DNA of 64,000 nucleotides, taken from NCBI GenBank assembly GCA_035506135.1, contig DATJPY010000048.1:1-64000 (forward strand), in the 5' to 3' direction. Position 1 is the stretch's first letter. Every line of letters begins with the position of its first letter. This DNA is from DATJPY01 sp035506135. Lineage in GTDB: Bacteria > Myxococcota_A > UBA9160 > PR03. The notes below the pieces were generated by a model. That model had not been told where the DNA came from. It searched no databases and saw nothing but the letters and a program-made list of their open reading frames with translations. Made by a program: the position numbers and the translations under genes. Shown here in pieces: positions 16,627 through 25,708 of this stretch.

Positions 16627-18096
16627 CTAGTTTTCTGTAGGGAAAAGGACCCTAGCGGTGGCCCGTGAGGACCGGAGCCGCAGCATCATCAGGCCGCGCA
16701 GCTCCGGATGGAGCCGCATCACCTGGCCCGCCACCTCGCGGCCGACCGAGGGAGCGAGCACGTCGGTGACGAGCAGGTGGATCGGCGTCGACTGTGACGA
16801 GCAGATGGCGAGCGCGTCGGCGCGGGTTGCGGCCTCGATGACCGTGTAGCCCTCGATCTCGAGGAGCTCGCGCGCCACGCGCCGCAGCCCGCGGTCGCCC
16901 TCCACCAGGAGGATCGTCTCCGACTCGTCCTCGTGGCCTCGCAGCGCCTCGCCCTCCAGCGCCGTCCGACCCTCGAGAGCTCCCTCGAGCCTGCGCTCGA
17001 GGCGGGCCCAATCGGCGAGGTCGGCCTGGAGCCACTGCGTGAGACCGCGGATCGCAGCCTCCGACTGCGCGCTCTCGAGGGCGACACCGATCCACGGCAG
17101 GAGCTCGCGGAGCAATACCTCGTCGTGCCCGGCGCCGTTGCTTCCGCCGAATCCCCAGAGCTCGAGGCGTCCTACGGTGCCGCTGCCGGCCGCGAGAGCG
17201 TGTGTCGCCGACGGCGTACCCGAGCGATCGCCGCACGCCGCGAGCGTCGCGAGGCTGTCGCCTTCGCGCGTCCGTCCCGAGATTCGGGCCCCGCGCAGCC
17301 GGAACTGCTGCTCGAGCAGGCGGATCACCGCACGGGCGAGCTCGCCCTCGTCCTGCCAGTGCGAGAGCTCGCGGCCGAGGCGATGCAGCGTCTCGAGGCG
17401 GCGCGATTTCTCGGCCAGCAGCACGCCCGCGACGCGCGTACGGCGCATGCTCTCGCGAAGCTGCTCCTGTTGGAAGCCGAGCTCCTCGAGGTCGCCGGGC
17501 AGCGCGGAGACGCTGGCGCGGCGGCGGAAGAGGTTCCTGAGACGACGCCTGGCCGGCGGCGGCGTGATCAGGAACTCGCCGCGGCGTCCGTCGTGCCGGA
17601 GGTCCACCAGCGCTTCGGGTTGGCCGAAGAGGAGCGGCATCGCGCGCAGCACGCCGCGGATCCCCTGGAAGAACTGCGGGCACTCGGCGTAGCCCGGCAG
17701 GATCTCGATCACCTCGCGCAGCCGTCCGTCGGCCAGCTCCTCGCACGTGGCGCGAGTGCCGCGAAAGACCCACGGTCCCCACCAGCGCGTGCCGACCAGG
17801 TAGAACGGCCGCGCGCTGCCGAGGTGCGGGAGCAGGCGCCGCAGCAGGCGGGGCACGCTGCCGGGAGCCGCTCGCAGAGCGATCTCCTCGATCTGATCTG
17901 CCCCTCCGAGCATCTCCGCCGCGCGCCGCGCGAACACGGTGAAGGGATCCCACGGCACGCGATTGCGAGGGTCCTCGAAGGCCGAGATCGGCAGGTCGAG
18001 CCCGGCGACGAGCGGCTCGGGGTCGAGGCCGCGCGCGCGGATCTCGGCGACCAGGGGCGCGCAGCAGGCGCAAGTCACATCGCTCAAGGCGCTCAC
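16627..18096 (-). CDS. Sensor protein: AraC-ligand-type domain, coiled coil, GAF-like region and truncated receiver
   Basis: A 489-residue cytosolic protein. Residues 1-190 resemble the ligand-binding half of AraC-type regulators (GLDPEPLVAGLDLPISAFEDP, then Cys in ATCEELADG and PGYAECPQFF). A charged coiled coil covers about 200-255 and a GAF-like region 255-365. Residues 405-489 begin a receiver domain, with TILLVEGDRGLRRVARELL and the phospho-acceptor Asp in LLVTDVLAPS. The receiver stops at ELRGLMMLRLR and lacks the usual Ser/Thr and Lys switch residues and the last helix. No kinase or DNA-binding domain is present. The GTG start is uncertain; TTG 18087 is better spaced from GGAGG. It is followed directly by the oxoamine synthase fusion. 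Confidence 0.6.
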   Translation of the reverse strand: MSALSDVTCACCAPLVAEIRARGLDPEPLVAGLDLPISAFEDPRNRVPWDPFTVFARRAAEMLGGADQIEEIALRAAPGSVPRLLRRLLPHLGSARPFYLVGTRWWGPWVFRGTRATCEELADGRLREVIEILPGYAECPQFFQGIRGVLRAMPLLFGQPEALVDLRHDGRRGEFLITPPPARRRLRNLFRRRASVSALPGDLEELGFQQEQLRESMRRTRVAGVLLAEKSRRLETLHRLGRELSHWQDEGELARAVIRLLEQQFRLRGARISGRTREGDSLATLAACGDRSGTPSATHALAAGSGTVGRLELWGFGGSNGAGHDEVLLRELLPWIGVALESAQSEAAIRGLTQWLQADLADWARLERRLEGALEGRTALEGEALRGHEDESETILLVEGDRGLRRVARELLEIEGYTVIEAATRADALAICSSQSTPIHLLVTDVLAPSVGREVAGQVMRLHPELRGLMMLRLRSSRATARVLFPTEN

Positions 18097-18263
18097 CCTC
18101 CAGAGCGCCTCTCACCCGCGTGCATCCTACGCCAACGATGGCCGTCGCGGAAGCCTCGATCGGCCGCCCGCGGAATCTCCGTTCTGCGGCGGCGCGACCG
18201 ACGGCGCGAGGGCGACACCGTATTGTGATGACGACGGCGGGGAGGTTGTCGATCGGGCCCCGG

Positions 18264-19325
18264 TCAGCCCGTCCGCCCCCGAGCGCCCACCGGCACTTCG
18301 CCGAGGCCCGGCCACCAGAGGTAGAGGAAGGCCGGGCCGCTGAGCGGAGGGCGCAGGTCGAGGCCCAGATCGAGGCGGAGCGAGTCGGGTACCGCCGGCG
18401 CAGCGGCGCGCGGGCCCGCGCCGATCGGGGCGCGCGAGTAGATGTTCTCCGCCCACTCGCTGCTGCGGCGGTAGACGATCACGCGCGCCCGGTCGACGCC
18501 GGCTCGCTGACGCGCCTCGTCGATCGCATCGGGCAGGTAGGAGATTCCGTCGATCAGCCCCGCGTCGAGCGCCTGGGGCGCGGCGTAGACGCGTCCGTCG
18601 GCGAGCTCGTGCACGCGCTCGGCTCCGAGCTTCGGGCGGCCCGCGGCGACCACGTCGCAGAAGCGCGCGTAGAGGAGGTCGATCACGCTCTGGAGCTGCG
18701 CGCGCTCGGCTTGTGTCATCGGCCGCAGCGGAGAGCCCGCGTCCTTCAGCGCGCCGGACTTCAGCGTCTGGTCGGCGATCCCGAGCTTCTCCATCAGCCC
18801 GGAGACGTTCACGCCCTCGAAGATCACGCCGATCGATCCGGTGACGGTGGTCGGCTGCGCGTAGATCGCGTCGGCGGACATCGCCACGTAGTAGCCGCCC
18901 GATGCCGCCACGCCCATGAGCTGCGCGAGGACCGGCACCTTCTTCTTCTCCTTGAAGCGCGCGATCTCGTGGTAGATGAGATCGCTCGCCGCGGCGGTGC
19001 CGCCCGGGCTGTCGATCCGCAGCACCACGGCGACGACGCGCGCGTCCTCGCGCGCGGCGTCGAGCTGCTCGCGGATGCGCGCCACCTGGCTCTCGTGCGA
19101 GACCAGGCCGAAGGCGCTCGTCTCCTCGCCCTCGGTGAGAACGCCGTCCACGTCGAGGATCAGGATCTTCGCGGACCCGCTGCCCTCGACCACCGTCTCG
19201 AGGAGCGGCTCGGGTCCGCCGAACGGAAGCCGCGGGAACGCGCAGCCGGAGAGGAGCAGCGAGAGCAGCGCCACGCCGATTGCGCCGACCCCCCTCGTGC
19301 GCCCTCGTCGCGTCGCGTTCGCCAC
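18264..19325 (-). CDS. sppA: Signal peptide peptidase SppA
   Basis: A 353-residue envelope serine protease of the single-domain SppA type that degrades cleaved signal peptides. A hydrophobic N-terminus ends LLLSGCAF, which looks like a lipobox. The catalytic core shows IDSPGG, the nucleophile in VAASGGYYVAMSAD (Ser), TTVTGSIGVIFEG, and the general-base lysine region LKSGALKDAGSPLRPM. GTG 19325 is chosen as start because GGAGG lies just upstream, although spacing is tight; the frame is open to 19454. It is divergent from the P450 at 19487. The C-terminal 60 residues are proline-rich and less conserved. Confidence 0.85.
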   Translation of the reverse strand: MANATRRGRTRGVGAIGVALLSLLLSGCAFPRLPFGGPEPLLETVVEGSGSAKILILDVDGVLTEGEETSAFGLVSHESQVARIREQLDAAREDARVVAVVLRIDSPGGTAAASDLIYHEIARFKEKKKVPVLAQLMGVAASGGYYVAMSADAIYAQPTTVTGSIGVIFEGVNVSGLMEKLGIADQTLKSGALKDAGSPLRPMTQAERAQLQSVIDLLYARFCDVVAAGRPKLGAERVHELADGRVYAAPQALDAGLIDGISYLPDAIDEARQRAGVDRARVIVYRRSSEWAENIYSRAPIGAGPRAAAPAVPDSLRLDLGLDLRPPLSGPAFLYLWWPGLGEVPVGARGRTG

Positions 19326-19413
19326 TCCCTCCACTCTACCCCGTCTCCGTGTCGAGCGCGCGCTGCATGCAGTGCGTAGCCTGCGCCTCCGGCGGCTGCC
19401 GCTGCAGCGGGAG

Positions 19414-19429
19414 CGCTGCCGAGGCAGCG
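19414..19429. repeat. Inverted repeat in the sppA/P450 divergent spacer
   Basis: CGCTGCC and GGCAGCG (7-bp arms, 2-bp spacer GA) lie between the divergent sppA (start 19325) and P450 (start 19487) genes. Its position suits an operator, but short GC-rich palindromes arise easily at this base composition. Confidence 0.35.
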
Positions 19430-19486
19430 TTTCGCGCAGGCACGTGGGTTGCACAACGGCGAGCCCGCGCGCCAGGGAGGAGAATC

Positions 19487-20773
19487 GTGACCGTCATCGA
19501 GCGACTCGACGACGCGCTCTTCGCCGTCGACATGCTTCTGCGCGCCGCGCGCGAGGGCCTCGAGACCGGGGTCGTCTTCAACCCGAAGCGCAAGGACCTG
19601 CGGATCGACCCCTACCCGTTCTATGCCGAGCTGCGCGAGCGCGATCCGATCCACCGCAGCTATGCGGCGGGCGGCTGGGTGCTCTCTCGCTACGACGACA
19701 TCCTCGGCGTGCTCGCCGACCGCCGCTACTCGTCGGACGAGCGCAACTGGAGCCGCCGCGCACGGCTGCGCGCGCGGGGCCGGCGCGCCGGCCTGCCGGA
19801 CATGTACGACGATGGGCTGGCGTCGATGCTGCGCATCGACCCGCCGGACCACACGCGCCTGCGCGGGCTCGTCAGCAAGGCGTTCACGCCGCGCGCGGTG
19901 GAGCGCATGCGACCGCGCATCGAGGCGGTCGTGGACGAGCTGCTAGGGGGGCTCGAAGGTCGGAGCGAGATCGAGCTCGTGCGGGAGTTCGGCGCGCCGC
20001 TCCCCGTCGCGATCATCGCCGAGATGCTCGGCATCCCGTCCGCCGACCGCGCGCGCTTCCGCCACGGGTCGGACGAGGCGGTGCGGCTTCTCGGCGACGG
20101 GACCAAGGAGGATCGCCGGCGCGGAGGAAAGGGCTTCCGGGAGCTCATGCGGTATCTCGAGGGCGAGGTCGCGACGCGCCGGCGCGAGCCGCGCGACGAC
20201 CTGCTCTCGGCGATGGTCGCGGCGGAGGAGGCCGGCGACCGCCTCTCGACCCAGGAGCTCTTCTCCACCTGCGTGCTCCTGCTGGTCGCGGGCAACGAGA
20301 CGACCACCAACCTGATCGGCAACGGGATGATCGCCCTGCTCCGCCATCCCGAGCAGCTCGAGCGGCTGCGGCGCGAGCCCAAGCGAATTCCGGGCGCGGT
20401 CGAGGAGCTGCTGCGCTACGACAGCCCGGTCCAGCTCACCTCGAGGATCGTGCTCGAGGAGGGCGAGCTCCGCGGGCGCAAGATCCGGCGCGGCGAGCAG
20501 CTCGTGCTGCTGCTCGGCGCGGGGAACCGGGATCCGGCGCGGTTCGCGGATCCGGAGCGTCTGGACATCGCGCGCGAGGACGTGCACCCGCTCTCCTTCG
20601 GCCACGGGATCCACTACTGCCTCGGGGCCCAGCTCGCGCGGCTCGAGGCCCAGATCGCGTTCGAAGGGCTGATCGAGCGCTTCCCGGACCTTCGCTTCGG
20701 CGCGGGGTCGATCGCGTGGGGCGACAACACCATCCTGCGTGGCCCGACCTCGCTCCCTCTGGCCGTGCGCTAG
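19487..20773 (+). CDS. Cytochrome P450
   Basis: A 428-residue soluble P450. Motifs: FYAELRERDPIHR near the N-terminus, I-helix LVAGNETTTNL, ExxR in EELLRY, heme loop LSFGHGIHYCLGAQLARLE. It resembles CYP107-type enzymes in overall length and spacing. GTG 19487 is supported by AGGGAGGAG 5-13 bases upstream; upstream frame extension lacks homology. It is the second of four P450s in the window. No redox partner gene adjoins it. The downstream 290 bases are non-coding. Substrate is unknown. Confidence 0.9.
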   Translation: MTVIERLDDALFAVDMLLRAAREGLETGVVFNPKRKDLRIDPYPFYAELRERDPIHRSYAAGGWVLSRYDDILGVLADRRYSSDERNWSRRARLRARGRRAGLPDMYDDGLASMLRIDPPDHTRLRGLVSKAFTPRAVERMRPRIEAVVDELLGGLEGRSEIELVREFGAPLPVAIIAEMLGIPSADRARFRHGSDEAVRLLGDGTKEDRRRGGKGFRELMRYLEGEVATRRREPRDDLLSAMVAAEEAGDRLSTQELFSTCVLLLVAGNETTTNLIGNGMIALLRHPEQLERLRREPKRIPGAVEELLRYDSPVQLTSRIVLEEGELRGRKIRRGEQLVLLLGAGNRDPARFADPERLDIAREDVHPLSFGHGIHYCLGAQLARLEAQIAFEGLIERFPDLRFGAGSIAWGDNTILRGPTSLPLAVR

Positions 20774-21064
20774 CAGGAAGGGCTCCGGATCCCTCTTGCC
20801 AGGTCGGGCGGAGGGAGGTTCCTCCGGCGCCCGAGCGACGTGCATTCTACTCGTGGGCGTCTGCGCGGCGCGTTCGTGCTCACAAGGCCCGATCCGCCTA
20901 CCCGTCGCTCGGAAATCCGCGCCTCCGGAAGCCTCCCGTCCGCCCGACTCGCAGGCCCGGGAGGTCTCGCTGGGAGGGAATCCGGAGGCTCGGCGCAGTA
21001 GAATCGCCGGCCATGTGCGTGCCGGGTCGCATCGCCCCGGGTCCGCCCCACGAGGCGGCCGCCC

Positions 21065-21748
21065 TTGGCTGAGGTGTCGGAGGTCGCGCTGCTCGCTTCG
21101 GTCCAGAAACACGTCTGCCATCACGACCGGTTCTACGCGGCCGCCCTGCTCGGCTGCCTGGTCTGGGCGGGCATGGACATGCTGCGGCCCGCGCTTCGCG
21201 TCGTCGTGGCCGGCGACTGCTTCTTCGCGGTGTACCTGGTATCGACCGCGGTTCTCTGCCTCCGCGCCACGCCCGACGACATGCGGCGGCGCGCCACCTA
21301 CGCGGACGAGGGCGTCCTGCTGATCACCCTCCTCACGCTCGGCGCCGTCTCGCTCTCGCTGTGGGCGATCTTCACGCTGTTCGGAGAGGCCAAGCAGCTC
21401 GATAGGGAGGCGTTCGCGCTCTCGATCGCGAGCGTCCCGCTCGGCTGGCTCACGCTGCACACGGTGACGGCGTTCCGCTACGCCCACCTCTACTACACGC
21501 AGGTCGAGTCGGGGGAGGGCGAGCCGGCGGACGCCGGCGGGCTCGCGTTTCCGGGCACGCACGAGCCCACCCTCTGGGACTTCCTCTACTACTCGTTCGT
21601 GATCGGCATGACCTCGCAGGTCTCCGACGTCCAGGTGCTCACCGAGCCGCTGCGGCGCATGACGCTGACCCACGGCGTCACCTCGTTCTTCTTCAACACC
21701 GTGCTGCTCGCGCTCGCGGTGAACATCGGCGCGACCTACGCGGCGTAG
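21065..21748 (+). CDS. DUF1345 integral membrane protein
   Basis: A 227-residue membrane protein with five to six hydrophobic helices. The family hallmark is in the second half: TLWDFLYYSFVIGMTSQVSDVQV, then RRMTLTHGVTSFFFNTVLLAL, matching the DUF1345 signature. Length is typical. Its role is unknown, though some members neighbour ion-transport genes. The start is TTG 21065 (GTG 21074 is the alternative); the ATG at 21013 is out of frame. It is convergent with the lipase maturation factor gene, with only 7 bases between stops. Confidence 0.8.
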   Translation: MAEVSEVALLASVQKHVCHHDRFYAAALLGCLVWAGMDMLRPALRVVVAGDCFFAVYLVSTAVLCLRATPDDMRRRATYADEGVLLITLLTLGAVSLSLWAIFTLFGEAKQLDREAFALSIASVPLGWLTLHTVTAFRYAHLYYTQVESGEGEPADAGGLAFPGTHEPTLWDFLYYSFVIGMTSQVSDVQVLTEPLRRMTLTHGVTSFFFNTVLLALAVNIGATYAA

Positions 21749-21755
21749 GGTCGGC

Positions 21756-23330
21756 TCAGCGTGCCGCCGGCTCGTCGAGCCAACCCTCCTCGGCGAGGAA
21801 GGCGCGCAGTCGCCGGTCGTCCGCCGAGAGCGGTGGCAGCCAGGGGCCGAGGGGCTCGCGCGTCCACCAGAGGCCTTCCGGATTGCCGGGCGGGGCGAAG
21901 CGGTAGCGGTAGAGCGTGGCGCGCACGAAGCGCGGCGGATGATCCGGGAACGGGTCGTCGGCGAACAGGGACAGCGCGCCGGGATCGCCGTGCAGCAGCT
22001 TCCAGACCAGGTGGAGCGTCCAGGGATAGCGATCGGGCGTCGACATCGCCGCGAACCACATCTGCCAGTCGAGCCGCGGCTGGTAGGGTGCCACCTGGGG
22101 CGGCCTGCGATCGAGATCGACCGGGAGCGCGCGGTAGCGGTAGGCCTTCCAGGCCGCGCCCTCGTCGGGCTCGTCTGCGTCGGTGCCCTCGAACACCACG
22201 GCCAGTCGCTCGCGGCCGACGGTGCCGAAGGCGCCGTAGCTGTTGACGAGCGCCAGCGAGGTGAACGAGGTGTTCATGATCTGCTGCGACGAGAGCATGT
22301 TCAGCACCGGTGCGATGCTGAGCGCGCCGACGACGGCGGCCAGGGCCCAGGCCGTGCGCTGCATCGCTCGGCTCGGCCGTGCGCCCGCGGCGGCGCGCCG
22401 CGCCCTCTCGACCAGCGCGGCCGGGAGCAGGAGCGACCAGACGGCGTCGTCGAAGCACGCCAGCGCCGGCACGATGGTGAGCCAGTTCAGGAACGAGAGG
22501 TTGCCGCTCAGGATCAGCGTTCCCTGGAACATCACGATGACCGCGCCCCCGACCCGGCGCGCGGCGCGCGGTCCGAGCACGAGCCAGGGCGCCACCAGCT
22601 CGGCCGCGTGGTTGAACACGACGCCGGCCTGGAGCAGCGGATGCGGCAGGAAGTGGAACGAGCGGCTCAACGGGTTCGGGATGGGCTGCGTCTCGAAGTG
22701 GTAGTAGAGCGCGGTGAGATCGCGCCAGGCCGGATCGCCGCGCAGCTTGATCAGGCCCGCGCCCAGCATGACCCGGAAGCTCAGCCAGCGGAGCAGCCAC
22801 AGCACCGGCGCAGGCGGCTCACGCGCCGGGAAGGGACGGCCGTCGAGCAGCGGGCACAGGAAGATGGCGAGGAAGCCGGTCTCGATGAGCTGGATCTCCC
22901 ATCCGTAGCCGTACCAGTCCTGCCCGACGTGCACGATCGATGCATAGAGCACCCACAGCACCGCCAGGAGCACCGCGTTGGCGTACCCCGCGGCAACCGC
23001 GCACGAGAGCGCGAAGCCGCTCCAGGCGACGGTGCGCAGCGCCGTGTCCGACGCATCCAGCCAGAAGAGCGAGGGCAGCGCGGCGAATCCTCGCCAGCTC
23101 GACCCGAGCTGCTCGCGCACGGCGTCGAGGAAGGAGCCGACCGGGAGGAGGCCCTGCGCGCCGATCAGCGGGACGAGCTGCAGGGCCGCGCACAGGAACG
23201 CCACCGCGTACACGCAGCCGAGCAGGCGGAGGATGGCGAAGCGGGTGATCCAGAAGCTGTCGGCGGCGCGGCGGGGCGCGGGCTCCACCGTCACGCCCGG
23301 CTCTCGACGCGTCTCGCTCGCGCCCGGCAT
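21756..23330 (-). CDS. Lipase maturation factor family membrane protein
   Basis: A 524-residue polytopic membrane protein with about eight hydrophobic helices. The core string GLIKLRGDPAWRDLTALYYHFETQPIPNP (here given in part) is the hallmark of the LMF1/LMF2 family, in which it forms the conserved lumenal loop. A second conserved block is WQMWFAAMSTPDRYPW. In animals LMF1 assists folding of secreted lipases in the ER; what bacterial homologues do is unknown, but an envelope folding role is plausible. A secreted SGNH esterase and a carboxylesterase occur in the window but are not adjacent. Length fits the family. Confidence 0.85.
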   Translation of the reverse strand: MPGASETRREPGVTVEPAPRRAADSFWITRFAILRLLGCVYAVAFLCAALQLVPLIGAQGLLPVGSFLDAVREQLGSSWRGFAALPSLFWLDASDTALRTVAWSGFALSCAVAAGYANAVLLAVLWVLYASIVHVGQDWYGYGWEIQLIETGFLAIFLCPLLDGRPFPAREPPAPVLWLLRWLSFRVMLGAGLIKLRGDPAWRDLTALYYHFETQPIPNPLSRSFHFLPHPLLQAGVVFNHAAELVAPWLVLGPRAARRVGGAVIVMFQGTLILSGNLSFLNWLTIVPALACFDDAVWSLLLPAALVERARRAAAGARPSRAMQRTAWALAAVVGALSIAPVLNMLSSQQIMNTSFTSLALVNSYGAFGTVGRERLAVVFEGTDADEPDEGAAWKAYRYRALPVDLDRRPPQVAPYQPRLDWQMWFAAMSTPDRYPWTLHLVWKLLHGDPGALSLFADDPFPDHPPRFVRATLYRYRFAPPGNPEGLWWTREPLGPWLPPLSADDRRLRAFLAEEGWLDEPAAR

Positions 23331-23462
23331 CGGCTAGCCTCGTCGATGGGCGGGTGCAGTCTACCAGCCGGGCGCGCGCGGAGCGGTTCAAGCCCGCACC
23401 CGTGGTCACCGATCTCCGGGACGGGCGCTCGGACGGAGGGTTCGGTGAACCCCGGAAGCCGC

Positions 23463-24866
23463 ATGACCAAGATCGTCGCGACCGTCGGGCCCGCGAGCGA
23501 CGCGCCCGACACGCTGCGCAAGATGATCGAAGCCGGCATGAACGTGGCGCGGCTGAACCTCTCGCACGGGACCTTCGAGGAGCAGACAGCGCGCGCCGAG
23601 CGGATCCGCCAGGCGGCGGCGGCGCTCGGCGCCAACGTCGCGGTGATGGCCGATACGCGCGGGGTCGAGATCCGGACCGGACCCGTCCAGGGCGGCTTCG
23701 CCGAGCTCCAGCCGGGCAAGTTCTTCACGCTCTACACCGATCGGCGGAACGGGAGCGCCGAGGGCGTCGCCGTCTCGCACCCGGGCCTGCCGGAGGAGGT
23801 CGAGCCCGGGACCCGCATCCTCCTCGACGACGGCGCCATCGAGCTGCGCGTGGTCGAGGCCAAGGCGGGCGCGATCCAGTGCCGCGTCGTCGAGGGCGGT
23901 CGCCTCGAGGGCGGGCGCGGCGTGAACCTCCCCGACGGCACCGTCCAGCGCAACGCGCTCTCCGGTCAGGACCGCGAGGACCTGCTCTTCGCGGCGGCGC
24001 AGGGCCTCGACTACGTCGCTGCCTCGTTCGTGCAGAGCGCCAGCGACGTGCGCGCGATCCAGCACACGCTGGCGGGGGCCGGGCTGCCGATCCCGGTGAT
24101 CGCCAAGATCGAGAACCGCGAGGGCGTGCGGAACCTCGAGGAGATCGTGGCCTGTGCCTCGGGCACCATGGTGGCGCGCGGCGACCTCGGCGTGGAGATC
24201 CCGCTCGAGGACGTGCCGCTCGCGCAGAAGCGCATCATCCACACCACGGTCCGCAACGGAAAGCCCGTCATCACGGCGACGCAGATGCTGAGCTCGATGG
24301 AGCGAAGCCCGCGGCCGACGCGCGCCGAGGTGAGCGACGTCGCGAACGCGATCCTGGACGGCACGTCCGCGGTGATGCTGGCGGGCGAGACGGCGGTGGG
24401 CCGCTTCCCGGTCGAGGCGGTGCGGACGATGGCGCGTGTCGCCGAGCGCAGCGAGGCGGCGCTGCCGCAGTACGGGCATCTGCAGCAGATCCTGCCGGAG
24501 CCCTCCAACGTGGTGACGGAGGCGGTCAGCCAGGCCGCGATCACGATGGCGCACCACCTCGACTCGGCCGCCATCATCACGCTGACGGAGTCCGGCTTCA
24601 CGCCCCGGGCCATCTCGAAGCACCGCCCGCGCTGTCCGATCCTGGCGGTGACCCCATCGCCCCGCGTGGTCAGCGCGCTGGCGCTGAACTGGGGCGTCAC
24701 CGCGATCCGCTACGACGCCGAGCGCTCCGACGACGCCATGATCGCGTTCGCGATCGAGCACCTGCGCTTGTCGGGACGCGTGCGGCCGGGCGACGTCGTG
24801 GTCGCAACGGCCGGCATCTCGCAGGCGCCGGGCAGCACGAACCGGATCTCCGTGATTCCGGTCTGA
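23463..24866 (+). CDS. pyk: Pyruvate kinase
   Basis: A 467-residue glycolytic enzyme converting phosphoenolpyruvate and ADP to pyruvate and ATP. Family strings in order: MTKIVATVGPAS, ARLNLSHG, the Lys-containing signature IPVIAKIENREGVRNLEEI, MVARGDLGVEIP, and the dimer-interface region PRPTRAEVSDVANAILDGT. The C-terminal allosteric-type domain ends VVVATAGISQAPGSTNRISV. ATG 23463 is the canonical position relative to TKIVATVGP. It is divergent from the LMF-family gene. Length is normal for single-chain bacterial Pyk. Confidence 0.97.
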   Translation: MTKIVATVGPASDAPDTLRKMIEAGMNVARLNLSHGTFEEQTARAERIRQAAAALGANVAVMADTRGVEIRTGPVQGGFAELQPGKFFTLYTDRRNGSAEGVAVSHPGLPEEVEPGTRILLDDGAIELRVVEAKAGAIQCRVVEGGRLEGGRGVNLPDGTVQRNALSGQDREDLLFAAAQGLDYVAASFVQSASDVRAIQHTLAGAGLPIPVIAKIENREGVRNLEEIVACASGTMVARGDLGVEIPLEDVPLAQKRIIHTTVRNGKPVITATQMLSSMERSPRPTRAEVSDVANAILDGTSAVMLAGETAVGRFPVEAVRTMARVAERSEAALPQYGHLQQILPEPSNVVTEAVSQAAITMAHHLDSAAIITLTESGFTPRAISKHRPRCPILAVTPSPRVVSALALNWGVTAIRYDAERSDDAMIAFAIEHLRLSGRVRPGDVVVATAGISQAPGSTNRISVIPV

Positions 24867-24973
24867 GCCAGCCGACCGCTTCTCGTGTCGCGCGCCGCGG
24901 CGGCGCGCGCGTCGATACGCAGGCTCGGACGAAGGGGTCGCGGCGGGAGCCCGCTTCCGGTACAGCTCTGCGC

Positions 24974-25708
24974 ATGTCGCAGAAGACACGCCGCAGCGTC
25001 CTCGTCGCCGCGCTCCTCGCCGCCGCGCTTCCCGCCGCCGCCCAGGACCAGCTCCCGCCGCCCCCGCCGCGCAAGGAGGTCTGCCCGGCGATCGACGAGT
25101 ACGGCCAGCTCTGCGCGCGCGACCGCTGGAGCCGCGACTGCAGCGCCTTCGTGGACGTCGCCGATCGGCTCGGGGCGCTCTACCGCTCCGAGTACCAGAA
25201 GCTCCCGGAGTCGGGCGACAGCCTGCTCACCACGATCTGGTGGGGGTGTGGCTCCGCCACCCTCCCCGACATCAAGCGCCTGCTCCAGCAGATTGGCTCG
25301 AAGCGCGCGCTCGCGGTGCTCGCGACCGAGCCGTACAAGAGCCTCCCCACCGCGAAGCCGATGTCGGCGCCTGCGCCTCCGCCGGCCGCCGGACCCGTGT
25401 GCGAGAACCTGACGAGCGCCGCCGAGATGAGCGCCTGCGAGTCGACGAAGCTGCGGAGCGCGCAGTCCGCGCACCGGCAGGCCTTCGACGCGTGCCGCCA
25501 GGTCGTGGACGCGGATCTGCGCGGCACGCTGGTTGGTTCGGAGTCGAGCTGGGAGGAGATGCTCCCGTCGCTCTGCGACGCGAGCGGCGAGGGCTACGAC
25601 GATCCCGACCGCGCCGCCTACATGCGCTCGCGCTGCATGTTCGAGTCGACGATCGAGCGGACGCAGGCGATGTTCGCGGCGCACCCGGAGTGCGCTCCCC
25701 GCGAGTGA
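24974..25708 (+). CDS. Secreted Cys-rich protein with LprI-like C-terminal domain
   Basis: A 244-residue exported protein. The signal peptide ends PAAAQDQ (residue 25). A first domain (35-120) holds four Cys and YRSEYQKLPESGDSLLTTIWWGCGS. A Pro/Ala linker follows. The second domain (148-240) has CENLTSAAEMSACESTKL, an internal WEEMLPSLCD, and CMFESTIERTQAM. This pattern matches LprI/DUF1311 domains, which in mycobacteria inhibit lysozyme. A role in protection against lysozyme or as a structural periplasmic protein is possible. It is followed by the convergent copD, whose 3' end overlaps its last 91 bases. Confidence 0.6.
   Translation: MSQKTRRSVLVAALLAAALPAAAQDQLPPPPPRKEVCPAIDEYGQLCARDRWSRDCSAFVDVADRLGALYRSEYQKLPESGDSLLTTIWWGCGSATLPDIKRLLQQIGSKRALAVLATEPYKSLPTAKPMSAPAPPPAAGPVCENLTSAAEMSACESTKLRSAQSAHRQAFDACRQVVDADLRGTLVGSESSWEEMLPSLCDASGEGYDDPDRAAYMRSRCMFESTIERTQAMFAAHPECAPRE

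Noticed and set aside
24885..24912. GC-rich palindrome CGCGCGCC...GGCGCGCG after pyk
   Set aside because: No T-run follows and such CG-alternating palindromes are common at this base composition; not strong enough to call a terminator.
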